A DNA stretch of 64,000 nucleotides from Hyphomicrobiaceae bacterium (GCA_020638065.1 JACKJG010000010.1:91850-155849); one strand, 5' to 3'; counted from the stretch's first letter, positions 50,494 through 60,217 are shown. The notes: generated by a model not told the origin, from the letters alone. Translations and numbers: made by a program.

Positions 50494-51645
50494 GTGACTG
50501 TGCCTTATGCCGAAAAGCCTGAACGGAGCCGGGGCCGCTTCTATTCGACCTCGGACAGTCCAACCCGCTCCGAATTCCAGCGCGATCGCGACCGGATCAT
50601 CCACTCCACGGCCTTTCGCCGATTGCAGCACAAGACCCAGGTTTTCCTGCATCATGAGGGGCATCATTTCCGGACCCGTCTCACGCACACGCTGGAGGTC
50701 TCCCAGATCGCCCGCTCGATTGCGCGGGCGCTGGACTTGAATGAAGACCTGGCTGAAGCCGTCGCACTCGCGCACGATCTCGGCCATCCGCCTTTCGGAC
50801 ATGCCGGGGAACGCGCTCTGGATCGCGCCATGCGGGGTTTCGGCGGCTTCGATCACAACGTGCAGGCACTCAGAACCGTCGTTCTGCTGGAAAATCGCTA
50901 CGCCGAGCATGACGGGCTGAACCTGACCTGGGAAACGCTCGACGGCATTTTCAAACACAATGGCCCCGTCGGTCCCAAGGCTCTGGCCATGCTGGATTTT
51001 TTGCCGGACGCGCAAAAGATATCCAACAAGGGCTATTCCTCACTCGAAGCACAGGCCGCCGCCATTGCCGACGATATCGCCTACAATTCCCATGACATCG
51101 ACGATGCTGTGCGGGCAGGGATATTGACGCTCACACAATTGCGCGGCGTACCTTTGGTCGGTGCGGTTGTTGAGGAGGTGCTTGGCCGATACCCGGATGC
51201 TGAATTGGGCCGCCAGACCCACGAAGTCCAGCGCCGCTTGATCACGCGGACCATCGAGGGCGTGATTGCCACGGCAAAGGTCAATATCGAGACCGCCAAC
51301 CCTGAAAGCGCAGATGCGGTGCGCGAACTCGACTTTCCGTTGATTGCGTTTCCGGACGCCATGGCGTCAGATGAGCGTGAACTCAAGCAGTTTCTATTCG
51401 CCAACGTCTATCGCGAAGAAAACGTCATGCGCGCAGTCACCAAATCCGAGCAGGTCGTTGAGCGGTTGTTCGACAAGTATATGAAAACAGGCGATTTGCC
51501 GTCAAAATGGCGAACGCGGCTCGACGCTTCGGCGAGCGGAACCGAACGCGCGCGCCATGTTTGCGATTTCATTGCCGGCATGACCGATCCGTACGCACTC
51601 GCGGAATATCAGCGCCTGTTTGACGAAATTGTCGAATTCCGCTAG
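50494..51645 (+). CDS. dgt: Deoxyguanosinetriphosphate triphosphohydrolase-like protein
   Basis: A protein of about 383 residues with the HD-domain phosphohydrolase fold. The metal site is HTLEVSQIARS (His66), LAHDLGHPPFGHAGE (His-Asp at 93-97) and AYNSHDIDDA. The N-terminal SEFQRDRDRIIHSTAFRRLQHKTQVF is the hallmark of Dgt-type dNTPases, which split dNTPs into nucleoside and triphosphate. I choose GTG 50494 (VTVPYAEKPERSRGRF); GTG 50500 is also possible. argS follows after 51 bp, an order I recall as usual in this order of bacteria. Confidence 0.92.
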   Translation: MTVPYAEKPERSRGRFYSTSDSPTRSEFQRDRDRIIHSTAFRRLQHKTQVFLHHEGHHFRTRLTHTLEVSQIARSIARALDLNEDLAEAVALAHDLGHPPFGHAGERALDRAMRGFGGFDHNVQALRTVVLLENRYAEHDGLNLTWETLDGIFKHNGPVGPKALAMLDFLPDAQKISNKGYSSLEAQAAAIADDIAYNSHDIDDAVRAGILTLTQLRGVPLVGAVVEEVLGRYPDAELGRQTHEVQRRLITRTIEGVIATAKVNIETANPESADAVRELDFPLIAFPDAMASDERELKQFLFANVYREENVMRAVTKSEQVVERLFDKYMKTGDLPSKWRTRLDASASGTERARHVCDFIAGMTDPYALAEYQRLFDEIVEFR

Positions 51646-51696
51646 GGCGGCGGCCGGATGGACGGCCCTCCAAATCAAACACTTCCGGTAGTTCCG

Positions 51697-53451
51697 ATGA
51701 ACATATTCGACCTGTTCGCAGACCGCGTGTCGCGTGCCATGCAAACGCTCTATCCCGACGTTGAAGGTCTTGAAGACCTCGTTGCCAAGGCGACCATGGA
51801 GCCGCCACGTGATGCGGGGCACGGCGACCTGAGCTCAAACATCGCCATGGTCTGCGCCAAAGAGCTCAAGGCCAGTCCGCGCGATATTGCCGGAAAGTTG
51901 GCTGAACTGTTGGCCGGCGATCCTGAAATCGAGAGCGTCGAAGTTGCCGGTCCGGGATTTCTCAATTTCCGCCTGACCGGCGAGGTTTGGCACAAGGTCC
52001 TGCAGGACGTACTCAACCAGCCAGAGGGCTACGGTAAGCCCGACATGGGGCAGGGCGAAAAGGTCAACGTCGAATATGTATCGGCTAACCCGACCGGCCC
52101 CATGCACGTGGGGCACACGCGTGGCGCGGTCTTCGGCGATGCGCTTGCGAGCCTGCTCGAGCATTGCGGCTACGCGGTCACCCGCGAATACTACATCAAC
52201 GACGCCGGCGCCCAGGTCGATACGCTCGCACGCTCCGCATTGCTGCGCTACCGCGAGGCGCTGGGTGAAGACGTCGGGCCGATCCCGGCCGGGCTTTATC
52301 CCGGTGACTATCTCGTCCCCGTCGGCGAGATGCTTCAGGCAAGATTCGGCAGTCAATTGCGGGAAATGTCCGAGGCCGAAGCGGTTCACAAGATCAAGGC
52401 CATAGTCCTTGAAGAAATGATGGACCTCATCCGCTCTGACCTCAAAAAGCTTGGCGTCGAACACGAGACCTTCTTCTCGGAAAAGCAGTTGCATGGCGAA
52501 AACGGCAAGATCGCCGAAACCCTTGCCTGGTTGCGGCAGGAAGGGCTGGTCTATCAGGGCAAGCTCGAGCCGCCCAAAGGCAAGGCGCCAGAAGATTGGG
52601 AGGATCGGGAGCAAACCCTGTTTCGTGCCACCCAGTTTGGTGACGATACCGACAGGCCACTGGTCAAATCCGACGGCACATATGCATATTTTGCTGCCGA
52701 TATCGCTTATCACCGCGACAAATACCTGCGTGGGTTCAACGATCAGATCATCGTCCTCGGCGCCGATCATGCCGGCTACGTCAAACGGCTGCAGGCAGCT
52801 GTAAAGGCGATCTCGCACGGCGAAGCCCAGATTGACGTGAAGATATGTCAGCTTGTCCGCCTGATGCGCGACGGTCAGCCGGTCAAGATGTCGAAACGCT
52901 CTGGCGAACTGGTGACATTGGCTGATGTCGTCGACGAAGTGGGCCGTGACGCCACGCGCTTCCTTTTGCTCATGCGCCGTAACGACGCCGCCATGGATTT
53001 CGATTTTGCCCGCGTCGTCGAACAGACCCGCGACAATCCGGTGTTCTACGTTCAGTATGCCCATGCGCGGGCTTGTTCTGTCATGCGCAATGCTGCCAAG
53101 GACCTGCCATCGCTTGATTTTTCGGATCAAGCTCTGAAGGCAGCAGACTTGACCGTCCTGACGGCTCCTGAGGATTTGGAGCTTATCAAAGCTGTCGCAC
53201 ACTGGCCGCGCCAGGTCGTGTTGGCGGCCAGAGCTCACGAGCCGCACCGCATCGCGAATTACCTGCACGACCTGTCGGGTGTGTTCCACGCATTCTGGAC
53301 CAAGGGCAACCAGGATGCGCAATTACGCTTTGTTAACCATGGCGACAACAAACTGACACTGGCACGAGTCGCAATGGCGGCTGCTTTGCGCACCGTGCTG
53401 GGTTCCGGATTGGGCCTGTTGGGCGTGTCGGCCCCGGAAAACCTAACATAA
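51697..53451 (+). CDS. argS: Arginyl-tRNA synthetase
   Basis: A 584-residue class I synthetase charging tRNA(Arg). The N-terminal additional domain starts MNIFDLFADRVSRAM. The HIGH motif is SANPTGPMHVGHTRGAVFGD near 137, KMSK appears as PVKMSKRSGELVTLADVV near 397, and the DALR anticodon-binding domain ends the protein (HDLSGVFHAFWTKGN). ATG 51697 is preferred over the in-frame ATG at 51658. Confidence 0.97.
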   Translation: MNIFDLFADRVSRAMQTLYPDVEGLEDLVAKATMEPPRDAGHGDLSSNIAMVCAKELKASPRDIAGKLAELLAGDPEIESVEVAGPGFLNFRLTGEVWHKVLQDVLNQPEGYGKPDMGQGEKVNVEYVSANPTGPMHVGHTRGAVFGDALASLLEHCGYAVTREYYINDAGAQVDTLARSALLRYREALGEDVGPIPAGLYPGDYLVPVGEMLQARFGSQLREMSEAEAVHKIKAIVLEEMMDLIRSDLKKLGVEHETFFSEKQLHGENGKIAETLAWLRQEGLVYQGKLEPPKGKAPEDWEDREQTLFRATQFGDDTDRPLVKSDGTYAYFAADIAYHRDKYLRGFNDQIIVLGADHAGYVKRLQAAVKAISHGEAQIDVKICQLVRLMRDGQPVKMSKRSGELVTLADVVDEVGRDATRFLLLMRRNDAAMDFDFARVVEQTRDNPVFYVQYAHARACSVMRNAAKDLPSLDFSDQALKAADLTVLTAPEDLELIKAVAHWPRQVVLAARAHEPHRIANYLHDLSGVFHAFWTKGNQDAQLRFVNHGDNKLTLARVAMAAALRTVLGSGLGLLGVSAPENLT

Positions 53452-53531
53452 TTCGAGCACATTGATGTGCTGCTTGGGACTTAACCGAATGGCGGTTTTG
53501 ACAGTCCGAAAAAAGTGAGGAATTCTGGGGT

Positions 53532-55775
53532 ATGGAGAACGATAAGCCATCCAACCCACGAGCGGACAAGTCTGGCGGGGACCTGATCGAAGAGATGGCG
53601 CGGTTGATGGCGCGGGACGCATCCGATTCCCGGCCCGACAGCGGCATATCGGCGAACGACGACGCGCGGCCGTCCTGGCGGCCTTTGCCGGCAACGGAAA
53701 CGCCCCCAGTCACACCGGAACCGAAATCTCCCGCGCCCGAGCCGTTTTCCGCTCGCCCTGATATGCACGTTGCTTCCGCGACGCGTCAGGAGCCCTCAAT
53801 TTCGGGTGGGGATGATGCGCCAAGCTGGATGCCGCGCCCGATCAAACCGGCCGCTGTGGAATCGCAGCCGGTAGAGGTGCCGCGCATCCAGTCCCCTGAG
53901 CCAGAGATCGAAAAGCCTGCACCGAAGCTGGATGTGCCGCAGATGGAGGTGCCACAGATGGCGCCCCGTCAGGTTGCCGCGCCCAGCCCGGCGCCTTTCG
54001 TGCCGCCCGCCCGCACACCGGCACCCGAACCGCAATCCGGGCCGCGCTTCGAGTTTGATTTTGGTTTCGACCAGAAACCTCAGGACGAGCCAAAGCCGCA
54101 ACACAATCCGGCTGCCTATTCGGCCGCGACATCACAGGAACCACAGATCGCAGTGCATGAACCCGCACCGACCGTGGTGCCGCAAACCGCTGCGCCAGTC
54201 ACGTCTGCAGCGGAGGACGAAGACGATCCAATCGCTGAGTTGATCCGGGCACAATTGCACACGCCTCCGGCTCAAGCTGGTTTGCAGACCAGTGCCACGA
54301 GGCCTTCCGCTCCGCCTGCACCTGCCGCGTCGCCCCAGGCTTCCGCGGCTGAATCGGCCGCTCAAGACCGTTTCTCGGTATCGCCAGTGTTCGGTCTTGG
54401 CGGAAAGGTAGCTCCGAGTCAGGCGAAATCGACTTCCGGGTCGGCGGCGCTCGATGAAATAGAAAGCCTGATCGGCAACGCCGTGAGGCTGGATGGGCAG
54501 GAAGCGGGTGCGCACGATTCAAGCGCCCGCGTTGCAGTCGAAGGACCTCGTCCTGCCTCCGCCATGCCGCGCCCGCAACAGCAGGCACGTCCGCAACAGG
54601 CCGCGCCGCAAGCTCGACCGCAAGCGGCTCCACAACCGGCGGCCCGTCAGGCGCCACGCCCAGCTGCAATCGAAATCGAAGACAATGTCGCGGCCGCCGA
54701 AGCTGCCATCCATGCGGCGATGCGAGACGACGTGGTGGAAACCGACACAAGCGGGCTTTTGCGCGATGATTTCGATGACGAGTCTGGGCCGGTTCTCGCC
54801 GAAGGCCGCGCGAGGTCGAGGGGCGGGCTTAGCCTGGGGCGCTGGCTGGTGCCGGTTGCAGCCCTTCTGCTTTTGGGAATTGTCATCTACGGCATCTATG
54901 CATTCATTTCCGGCGGTTCCGCACCGACCGGTGACGCGCCTCTGATTTCGGCCAGCAATGACCCGAGCAAGGCCGCGCCTGAACCGACCAGTGGTCAGGG
55001 CGCCGATCAATCGGTTGTTTTGGATGGCCAGAATGGTGATTCCGCAGATGAGCGTCTGGTGTCACGAGATCAAAGCCAGGAAAACGCAGATCCGATCCGG
55101 CAGATCATCACGGCGGAAACCGATGAAAACGGCCTCGCCAACCGTAAGGTTCGCACTGTGACCGTGCGGCCGGATGGAACCATCATTCAGGGTGACGATC
55201 AGGTTGCCGGCAGCGAAGAACTTGGCGTCGACCGGCCCAATGTGCCCGCTTTGCCGGAAGGGGCGGTCGATAGCGATCTGGCCAACACCACGGTCGCTTC
55301 GCTGACCAGCGACAATCCCGACGAAAACGCGAGCCCGGCAGCTGCGACGGCGGCAAACCTGGTTGAAGTGAACGGCGCGTCGGTGCCGTACCCGGCGCCA
55401 CGCATCACGGACCGCGAGGCCAAACTGGCCGCAGCAACCCCATCCACACCCGCCACGCCGACCAACAATGGCGCGGTTGATCTGATCACCACCGCGCCGG
55501 CGCAAACGACGCAGACGAGCGCGCCCACGTCGGCCGCGTGGGTTCAGTTGGCCTCCCAGCGTTCGCAGGGCGCCGCTGAAGACACCGCTGCGGTTCTGAC
55601 ACGGCAATTCGGCTCGCTGTTCAATGGACAGCAGCTTCAGATTCAGCGTGCGGATCTGGGTGACAGGGGTGTGTTCTACCGCATCATGCTCCCCGCAACT
55701 TCGCTGACCGAGGCGACGAACATCTGTACGCGTATTCAGTCCGCCGGCGGCAATTGTTTCCCCAGAAACAACTAG
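53532..55775 (+). CDS. SPOR-domain membrane protein
   Basis: A 747-residue bitopic inner-membrane protein. Residues 1-430 are a long, disordered, Pro/Ala/Gln-rich cytoplasmic region. A single membrane helix (LVPVAALLLLGIVIYGIYAF) lies near 435-455 after SRGGLSLGRW, and the periplasmic part ends with a SPOR domain at about 668-745 (AAWVQLASQRSQGAAEDTAAVL, YRIMLPATSLTEATNICTRIQ). SPOR domains bind denuded peptidoglycan at division sites. From memory, argS-SPOR-nagZ-scpA is the usual order; here only 78 bp separate this gene from scpA and nagZ is absent. Confidence 0.9.
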   Translation: MENDKPSNPRADKSGGDLIEEMARLMARDASDSRPDSGISANDDARPSWRPLPATETPPVTPEPKSPAPEPFSARPDMHVASATRQEPSISGGDDAPSWMPRPIKPAAVESQPVEVPRIQSPEPEIEKPAPKLDVPQMEVPQMAPRQVAAPSPAPFVPPARTPAPEPQSGPRFEFDFGFDQKPQDEPKPQHNPAAYSAATSQEPQIAVHEPAPTVVPQTAAPVTSAAEDEDDPIAELIRAQLHTPPAQAGLQTSATRPSAPPAPAASPQASAAESAAQDRFSVSPVFGLGGKVAPSQAKSTSGSAALDEIESLIGNAVRLDGQEAGAHDSSARVAVEGPRPASAMPRPQQQARPQQAAPQARPQAAPQPAARQAPRPAAIEIEDNVAAAEAAIHAAMRDDVVETDTSGLLRDDFDDESGPVLAEGRARSRGGLSLGRWLVPVAALLLLGIVIYGIYAFISGGSAPTGDAPLISASNDPSKAAPEPTSGQGADQSVVLDGQNGDSADERLVSRDQSQENADPIRQIITAETDENGLANRKVRTVTVRPDGTIIQGDDQVAGSEELGVDRPNVPALPEGAVDSDLANTTVASLTSDNPDENASPAAATAANLVEVNGASVPYPAPRITDREAKLAAATPSTPATPTNNGAVDLITTAPAQTTQTSAPTSAAWVQLASQRSQGAAEDTAAVLTRQFGSLFNGQQLQIQRADLGDRGVFYRIMLPATSLTEATNICTRIQSAGGNCFPRNN

Positions 55776-55853
55776 CCTTTGGTCCGCCGACAAGGCGTTT
55801 TGCTTGACCCGGCGCGTCTCGGTGTGAAAATGCGCCATTCACACGGGGCGGCG

Positions 55854-56654
55854 ATGAGTTCGGCACATCAACAGGACTGGTTCGACGATTCACAGGAGCA
55901 GGCAAACGTGCCCGCTGACGAAGTCCTTCGCGTCGACGTGGATGGCTTCGAGGGGCCGCTTGACCTCCTGCTCGATCTGGCGCGAAAACAGAAAGTCGAT
56001 CTCACCCAGGTCTCGGTACTTGCGCTTGCGGAACAGTACCTGACGTTCATCGAGAAGGTCCGGCGTAAGCGCATCGAGATCGCGGCCGACTATCTGGTGA
56101 TGGCCGCATGGCTCGCCTACCTCAAATCCCGGCTGATGGTTCCACAGGCCGCAGACGACGAAGAGCCGTCGGGTGAAATGATGGCGGCCCTGCTGCAATT
56201 TCGCCTGAAGCGCCTTGAGGCAATGCGCCAGGCAGCAGCACGGCTGACCGCGCGCCCACAATTGGGAATGGACGTGTTCGCGCGCGGCGCGCCCGAACCC
56301 ATCGTGATCGATCGCTCACATCTCTGGCAGGTGACGCTCTACGACCTGTTGAGGGCCTACGGAGACATTCGCGAACGCGCCATTCCGGTAGATTATGTGC
56401 CGATGAAACGGACCGTGTGGGGCCTTCAGGACGCGCGCGAGATATTGGAGCGGCTTGTGGGCCATACGAACGAATGGATGGCGCTCGATTCCTATCTTGC
56501 GGACTATCTGGCATCGCCCCAGGAGCGGGCAACGGTCCTTGCATCCAGCTTTTCTGCGACCCTTGAACTGGTGCGCGAGGGGCATCTCGAGGTCAGACAG
56601 TCTTTGACCTTTGGTCCTTTGATGCTAAGGCGGCGCACGGATCGCAACCACTAA
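55854..56654 (+). CDS. scpA: Segregation and condensation protein A
   Basis: A 266-residue kleisin of the SMC-ScpAB condensin, which helps organise and segregate the chromosome. It has the N-terminal LRVDVDGFEGPLDLLLDLARKQKVDLTQVSV segment binding the SMC neck, IEIAADYLVMAAWLAYLKSRLMVP, and a C-terminal winged-helix region. ATG 55854 (MSSAHQQDWF) is chosen; in-frame ATG at 55830 is an alternative. scpB follows after 9 bp. Confidence 0.94.
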   Translation: MSSAHQQDWFDDSQEQANVPADEVLRVDVDGFEGPLDLLLDLARKQKVDLTQVSVLALAEQYLTFIEKVRRKRIEIAADYLVMAAWLAYLKSRLMVPQAADDEEPSGEMMAALLQFRLKRLEAMRQAAARLTARPQLGMDVFARGAPEPIVIDRSHLWQVTLYDLLRAYGDIRERAIPVDYVPMKRTVWGLQDAREILERLVGHTNEWMALDSYLADYLASPQERATVLASSFSATLELVREGHLEVRQSLTFGPLMLRRRTDRNH

Positions 56655-56663
56655 CCGGCGGCC

Positions 56664-57374
56664 ATGGCAGACACGGACAATCTCTCGGATCGCTCAGAAA
56701 TCGCGGCGCGCAACCTGCGCGTGCTCGAGGCCCTGTTGTTTGCGTCGGCCGAACCGTTGTCTGTGGGTGAACTTGCACCCTACCTGCCCGAGGAAACGGA
56801 TGTAGAAGCTGCACTCACCGCACTCCAGTCCATGTATGAGGGCAGGGGTGTTTCGCTGGTCAGGCGTGGTGAGGGTTGGGCATTCCGCACGGCCGAGGAC
56901 CTGAATTTCTTGCTCCGTCGCGACGAAGTCGTGACCCGTCCCCTGTCGCGGGCGGCGCTCGAAACGCTGGCGATCATCGCCTATCACCAGCCGGTAACAC
57001 GCGCCGAAATCGAAGAAATTCGCGGCGTCAGTTCCGACAAGGGTACGCTCGACCGTCTCATGGAGGCTGACTGGATTCGGATGCGCGGCCGCCGCCGCAC
57101 GCCGGGCCGCCCGGTCACCTATGGAACGACCGAGGGATTTCTCGATCAGTTCGGTCTTGAGGCCCTATCGGACCTGCCCGGTCTCGAAGAACTCAAGGGC
57201 GCCGGCCTCCTGTCCAGCCGCCTTCCACCGGACATGCAGATCCCCTTGCCGTTTGACGGTGCCCTGCGCGACGACGAGGACCCGCTCGATGGCGATGAAG
57301 ATGATATGGACGAATGCGATCTGGACGAGGCGCTGTCAGGTCCCGATATTGGCGAGACCGACGATCTCAAATGA
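56664..57374 (+). CDS. scpB: Segregation and condensation protein B
   Basis: A 236-residue partner of ScpA with two winged-helix domains: NLRVLEALLFASAEPLSVGEL at the start and ALETLAIIAYHQPVTRAEIEEIRGVSS with RGRRRTPGRPVTYGTTEGFLDQFGL in the second. The C-terminal 40 residues are very acidic (DDEDPLDGDEDDMDECDLDE), probably disordered. Its stop overlaps the start of the following ABC ATPase gene (ATGA). Confidence 0.95.
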   Translation: MADTDNLSDRSEIAARNLRVLEALLFASAEPLSVGELAPYLPEETDVEAALTALQSMYEGRGVSLVRRGEGWAFRTAEDLNFLLRRDEVVTRPLSRAALETLAIIAYHQPVTRAEIEEIRGVSSDKGTLDRLMEADWIRMRGRRRTPGRPVTYGTTEGFLDQFGLEALSDLPGLEELKGAGLLSSRLPPDMQIPLPFDGALRDDEDPLDGDEDDMDECDLDEALSGPDIGETDDLK

Positions 57375-58495
57375 CAGGCGCGAACAATCCATCCACCCGC
57401 GCTGGTGTTTCTGACCAGCCCTGGGGCCAACGCGGCACAGCGAGCGTCAGCTTTGCCTCGGCACTGAAATTCGCCGACGTGACCGTTCAGCTCGACGGCC
57501 ACACGATTCTCGACAAGTTGACCTTCGATCTGCGCCCCGGCGAAGTCGTCTGCCTTCTGGGCGAGAGTGGATCGGGGAAGTCGACCGTTCTGCGAGTGGC
57601 AGCAGGGCTGCAATCCATCAGTTCCGGTGAGGTGCGGGTCAACGACGTACTGATGTCCGCGCAAAACGTGCATGTGCCGCCGCAAAAGCGTGGCGTGGGC
57701 CTCATGTTTCAGGATTTCGCGCTGTTTCCGCACATGACGTTGCTGCAAAACACCATGTTCGGCCTGTCGGATCTGCCCAAAAAGGACGCGATGCAGCGAG
57801 CCACAGCGGCACTCAAGCGTGTCGGCCTTGACCACCGCTGCGACGATTATCCGCACACCCTGTCCGGCGGACAGCAGCAAAGACTGGCGTTGGCCCGCTC
57901 CATCGCGCCGCGCCCCGGCATCCTGATGCTGGACGAACCGTTTTCGAGTCTTGACGCCCGTTTGAGGGAAACGGTCCGGACGGAAGCCCTTGCAATTTTG
58001 CGCGAAACGCGGGCTACAACGCTGATTGTCACCCACGATCCGGAAGAGGCCATGGTGCTCGCCGACCGGATTGCGCTTCTACGGAACGGCAAGATCATCC
58101 AGATCGACGATGGTGCCAGGCTCTACGAGTCTCCGGTCGATCTCGGCGCCGCCCGCTTCTTGTCGCCGCTCGCCGAAATTTCCGCAATCGTTCAGTCAGG
58201 GAAGGCGCAAACGCCCCTTGGAACTGTGGAGGCGCCGGGCCGTTCGGATGGAGCAGAGGTGATCGTGGCCATCAGACCCACCGGAGCGTTGACGCTCGGC
58301 AAAATCGGAGAAGGCGTGCCGGGCCGTGTGGTTGCCAAACGCAAGGCGCTGGGCACTGATTTGCTTGAAGTTGCGGTTGCCGGAATTGACGCACCCATCC
58401 ATATCAGGCGGGCCTCGGATCCGGCCCTGACACGTGGACTTGATGTCTCGTTAAGGCTGAATCCGGAACACGTTCTTGTTTTTGACCCAAATTGA
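57371..58495 (+). CDS. Unpaired ABC ATP-binding protein, FbpC/PotA-like
   Basis: A 374-residue ATPase. Walker A GESGSGKST is near 74, then the Q loop LMFQDFALFPHMTL, the signature LSGGQQQRLALARSI, Walker B ILMLDEPFSSLDARLRE and the switch IVTHDPEEAMVLADRIAL. A C-terminal TOBE-like region (about 265-370, AIRPTGALTL and LRLNPEHVLVFDPN) follows. It resembles the ATPases of ferric-iron or polyamine/sugar importers. No permease or binding protein is adjacent; it is translationally coupled to scpB (4-bp overlap) and precedes tatA. It may serve a transporter encoded elsewhere. The first 35 residues are polar and not conserved. Confidence 0.88.
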   Translation: MTGANNPSTRAGVSDQPWGQRGTASVSFASALKFADVTVQLDGHTILDKLTFDLRPGEVVCLLGESGSGKSTVLRVAAGLQSISSGEVRVNDVLMSAQNVHVPPQKRGVGLMFQDFALFPHMTLLQNTMFGLSDLPKKDAMQRATAALKRVGLDHRCDDYPHTLSGGQQQRLALARSIAPRPGILMLDEPFSSLDARLRETVRTEALAILRETRATTLIVTHDPEEAMVLADRIALLRNGKIIQIDDGARLYESPVDLGAARFLSPLAEISAIVQSGKAQTPLGTVEAPGRSDGAEVIVAIRPTGALTLGKIGEGVPGRVVAKRKALGTDLLEVAVAGIDAPIHIRRASDPALTRGLDVSLRLNPEHVLVFDPN

Positions 58496-58550
58496 CAATA
58501 ACTGTGAAGCTCAAGTCAGGCCGCAAAGCGGCCCATAACGGAGGTGCGTA

Positions 58551-58739
58551 ATGAATCCGGGTTTTTGGGGCATCGTTGTCATCGTTGTTGCCGTCATCGT
58601 GCTGTTTGGCCGTGGCAAGGTTGCAGGAATGATGGGTGAGTTTGGTGCCGGCATCAAAGCTTTCCAGCGCGGTATGAAGGACGAAGAGCAGTCCCAGATT
58701 TCCGAGCAGCAAAAAGACAAGAACACCACCGACGCCTGA
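58551..58739 (+). CDS. tatA: Twin-arginine translocase subunit TatA
   Basis: A 62-residue protein with one N-terminal membrane helix (GFWGIVVIVVAVIVLF), the FGRGKVAGMMGEFGAGIKAFQRGMK amphipathic segment containing the FG pair of TatA, and a short acidic tail. Oligomers of TatA form the passage for folded proteins recruited by TatBC. ATG 58551 follows ACGGAGGTG. It starts the tatABC group. Confidence 0.95.
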   Translation: MNPGFWGIVVIVVAVIVLFGRGKVAGMMGEFGAGIKAFQRGMKDEEQSQISEQQKDKNTTDA

Positions 58740-58763
58740 TCGGCATCGCCCGGGAGTGATGCG

Positions 58764-59399
58764 ATGCTAAGCATCGGCTGGTCCGAAATGCTGGTCATCG
58801 CGGCGGTCGCACTGATCGTCGTGGGGCCAAAGGATTTGCCTGCCATGTTGCGCCAGCTTGGCCGCATGATGGGCACGTTGCGCCGCATGGGCAACGATTT
58901 CAGGGCCGAGATCAATAAGGCGGTTGCCGTTGATGAAATCACCGACATCCGCAAGTCCATCACCCAGCCTTTGATGACGGCGCGCCAGGAAATCGAGCGC
59001 GAGTTCAACAAGGTTGGTCCCAATGGAAGCGTCGAGCCGTCCGGCAAGATCGTGCCCAAGGACCCGAAATCGGAATCGGTTTACGAGGAAATCACTGCGG
59101 CGATTGCGCCTCCCGGCAAGGTGACTGAGGTTCCGCCCGCAACCTCTGAGGCAAAACCCGCCGCCAAACCGGCTGCGAAGCGCTCGACCAAACCGGCAGG
59201 CACCCGGCGCGCCAGCAAGGCTGCAGCCGCGGAAGCGAAACCTGCTGCCAAGGATTCCGCGGTCAAGGAATCTGCGGCGAAAAACCCTGCGGCGCGCAAA
59301 TCCACTGCCCAAAAACCATCTGCCCGAAAAACCACGGCAACGCGCAAAAGCACTAGTGCCGGCAAAAGCTCTGAAGCGACTGCAAAGGCCGATCAATGA
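58764..59399 (+). CDS. tatB: Twin-arginine translocase subunit TatB
   Basis: A 211-residue protein with N-terminal MLSIGWSEMLVIAAVALIVVGPKDLPAMLRQLGR, the membrane helix and the GPKDLP hinge of TatB, and an amphipathic helix. It forms the signal-peptide receptor with TatC. The last 90 residues are a Lys/Ala-rich, low-complexity tail (repeats of AAK, AKP, RKST), a common but variable feature. Its stop overlaps the tatC start by 4 bp. Confidence 0.94.
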   Translation: MLSIGWSEMLVIAAVALIVVGPKDLPAMLRQLGRMMGTLRRMGNDFRAEINKAVAVDEITDIRKSITQPLMTARQEIEREFNKVGPNGSVEPSGKIVPKDPKSESVYEEITAAIAPPGKVTEVPPATSEAKPAAKPAAKRSTKPAGTRRASKAAAAEAKPAAKDSAVKESAAKNPAARKSTAQKPSARKTTATRKSTSAGKSSEATAKADQ

Positions 59400-60217
59400 C
59401 TGACGCCGGGCAGATCGAAGACAAGGGCGACAAGCCCGAAGACGAACTCGCGGGCACCGAGGCGACGCTGATCGAGCATCTCACAGAGCTCCGCCAGCGA
59501 TTGATCTACTCTGTGATCGCCATCGGCGTTCTGTTCGTTTTCTGCTTTCTGATTTCGGATTGGCTTTTCGACTTCCTGCTGCAGCCTTTCGAATGGGCCG
59601 TCGGCGATATCGGCGATGTGCGCCTGATCTACACGGCGCCACAGGAATTCTTCTTCACCAAGCTGACACTGTCCCTGTTTGGTGCCGTGTTTCTGGCGTT
59701 CCCTGTTGTCGCATCGCAGATCTATGCGTTCGTCGCACCGGGCCTCTACAAGAAAGAGCGCCGCGCTTTTCTGCCGTACCTGATCGCAACACCCATCTTC
59801 TTTCTGATCGGCTCAGCGGTGATGTTCTATGGTGTGATGCCATTGGCTCTGCGCTTCTTCCTTTCCATGGAAGGCGGAGGCCAGGGGGCCGCAACCATCG
59901 AAATGCTGCCGCGCGTCAGCGAATATCTCAGCCTGATCATGACCCTTATTCTGGCTTTCGGAATCTGCTTCCAACTGCCGGTCGTGCTCACTCTTTTGGC
60001 AAGAATTGAGCTCATCACATCGGACAATCTGAAAAGCTGGCGCAAATACGCCATCGTTCTGGTTCTGACGGCCGCCGCTTTTCTGACCCCGCCAGACCCG
60101 ATTTCTCAACTGGGTCTTGCTCTGCCAATGCTCCTCCTCTACGAACTGTCCATCCTGTCGGTGCGTTGGGTCGAGCGTTCTCGCAAGTCTGTTCCTGAAA
60201 CAGCACCGTCCGAATAG
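59396..60217 (+). CDS. tatC: Twin-arginine translocase subunit TatC
   Basis: A 273-residue polytopic protein with six predicted membrane helices. It has LIEHLTELRQRLIYSV near 23 and LIYTAPQEFFFTKLTLSLFGAVF near 80, the cytoplasmic and first periplasmic conserved regions, and FVAPGLYKKERRAFLPYL. It recognises twin-arginine signals with TatB. The 5' end overlaps tatB. serS begins 51 bp downstream. Confidence 0.96.
   Translation: MTDAGQIEDKGDKPEDELAGTEATLIEHLTELRQRLIYSVIAIGVLFVFCFLISDWLFDFLLQPFEWAVGDIGDVRLIYTAPQEFFFTKLTLSLFGAVFLAFPVVASQIYAFVAPGLYKKERRAFLPYLIATPIFFLIGSAVMFYGVMPLALRFFLSMEGGGQGAATIEMLPRVSEYLSLIMTLILAFGICFQLPVVLTLLARIELITSDNLKSWRKYAIVLVLTAAAFLTPPDPISQLGLALPMLLLYELSILSVRWVERSRKSVPETAPSE

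Noticed and set aside
51835..53322. 495-codon reverse frame opposite argS
   Set aside because: Antisense shadow of a canonical arginyl-tRNA synthetase.
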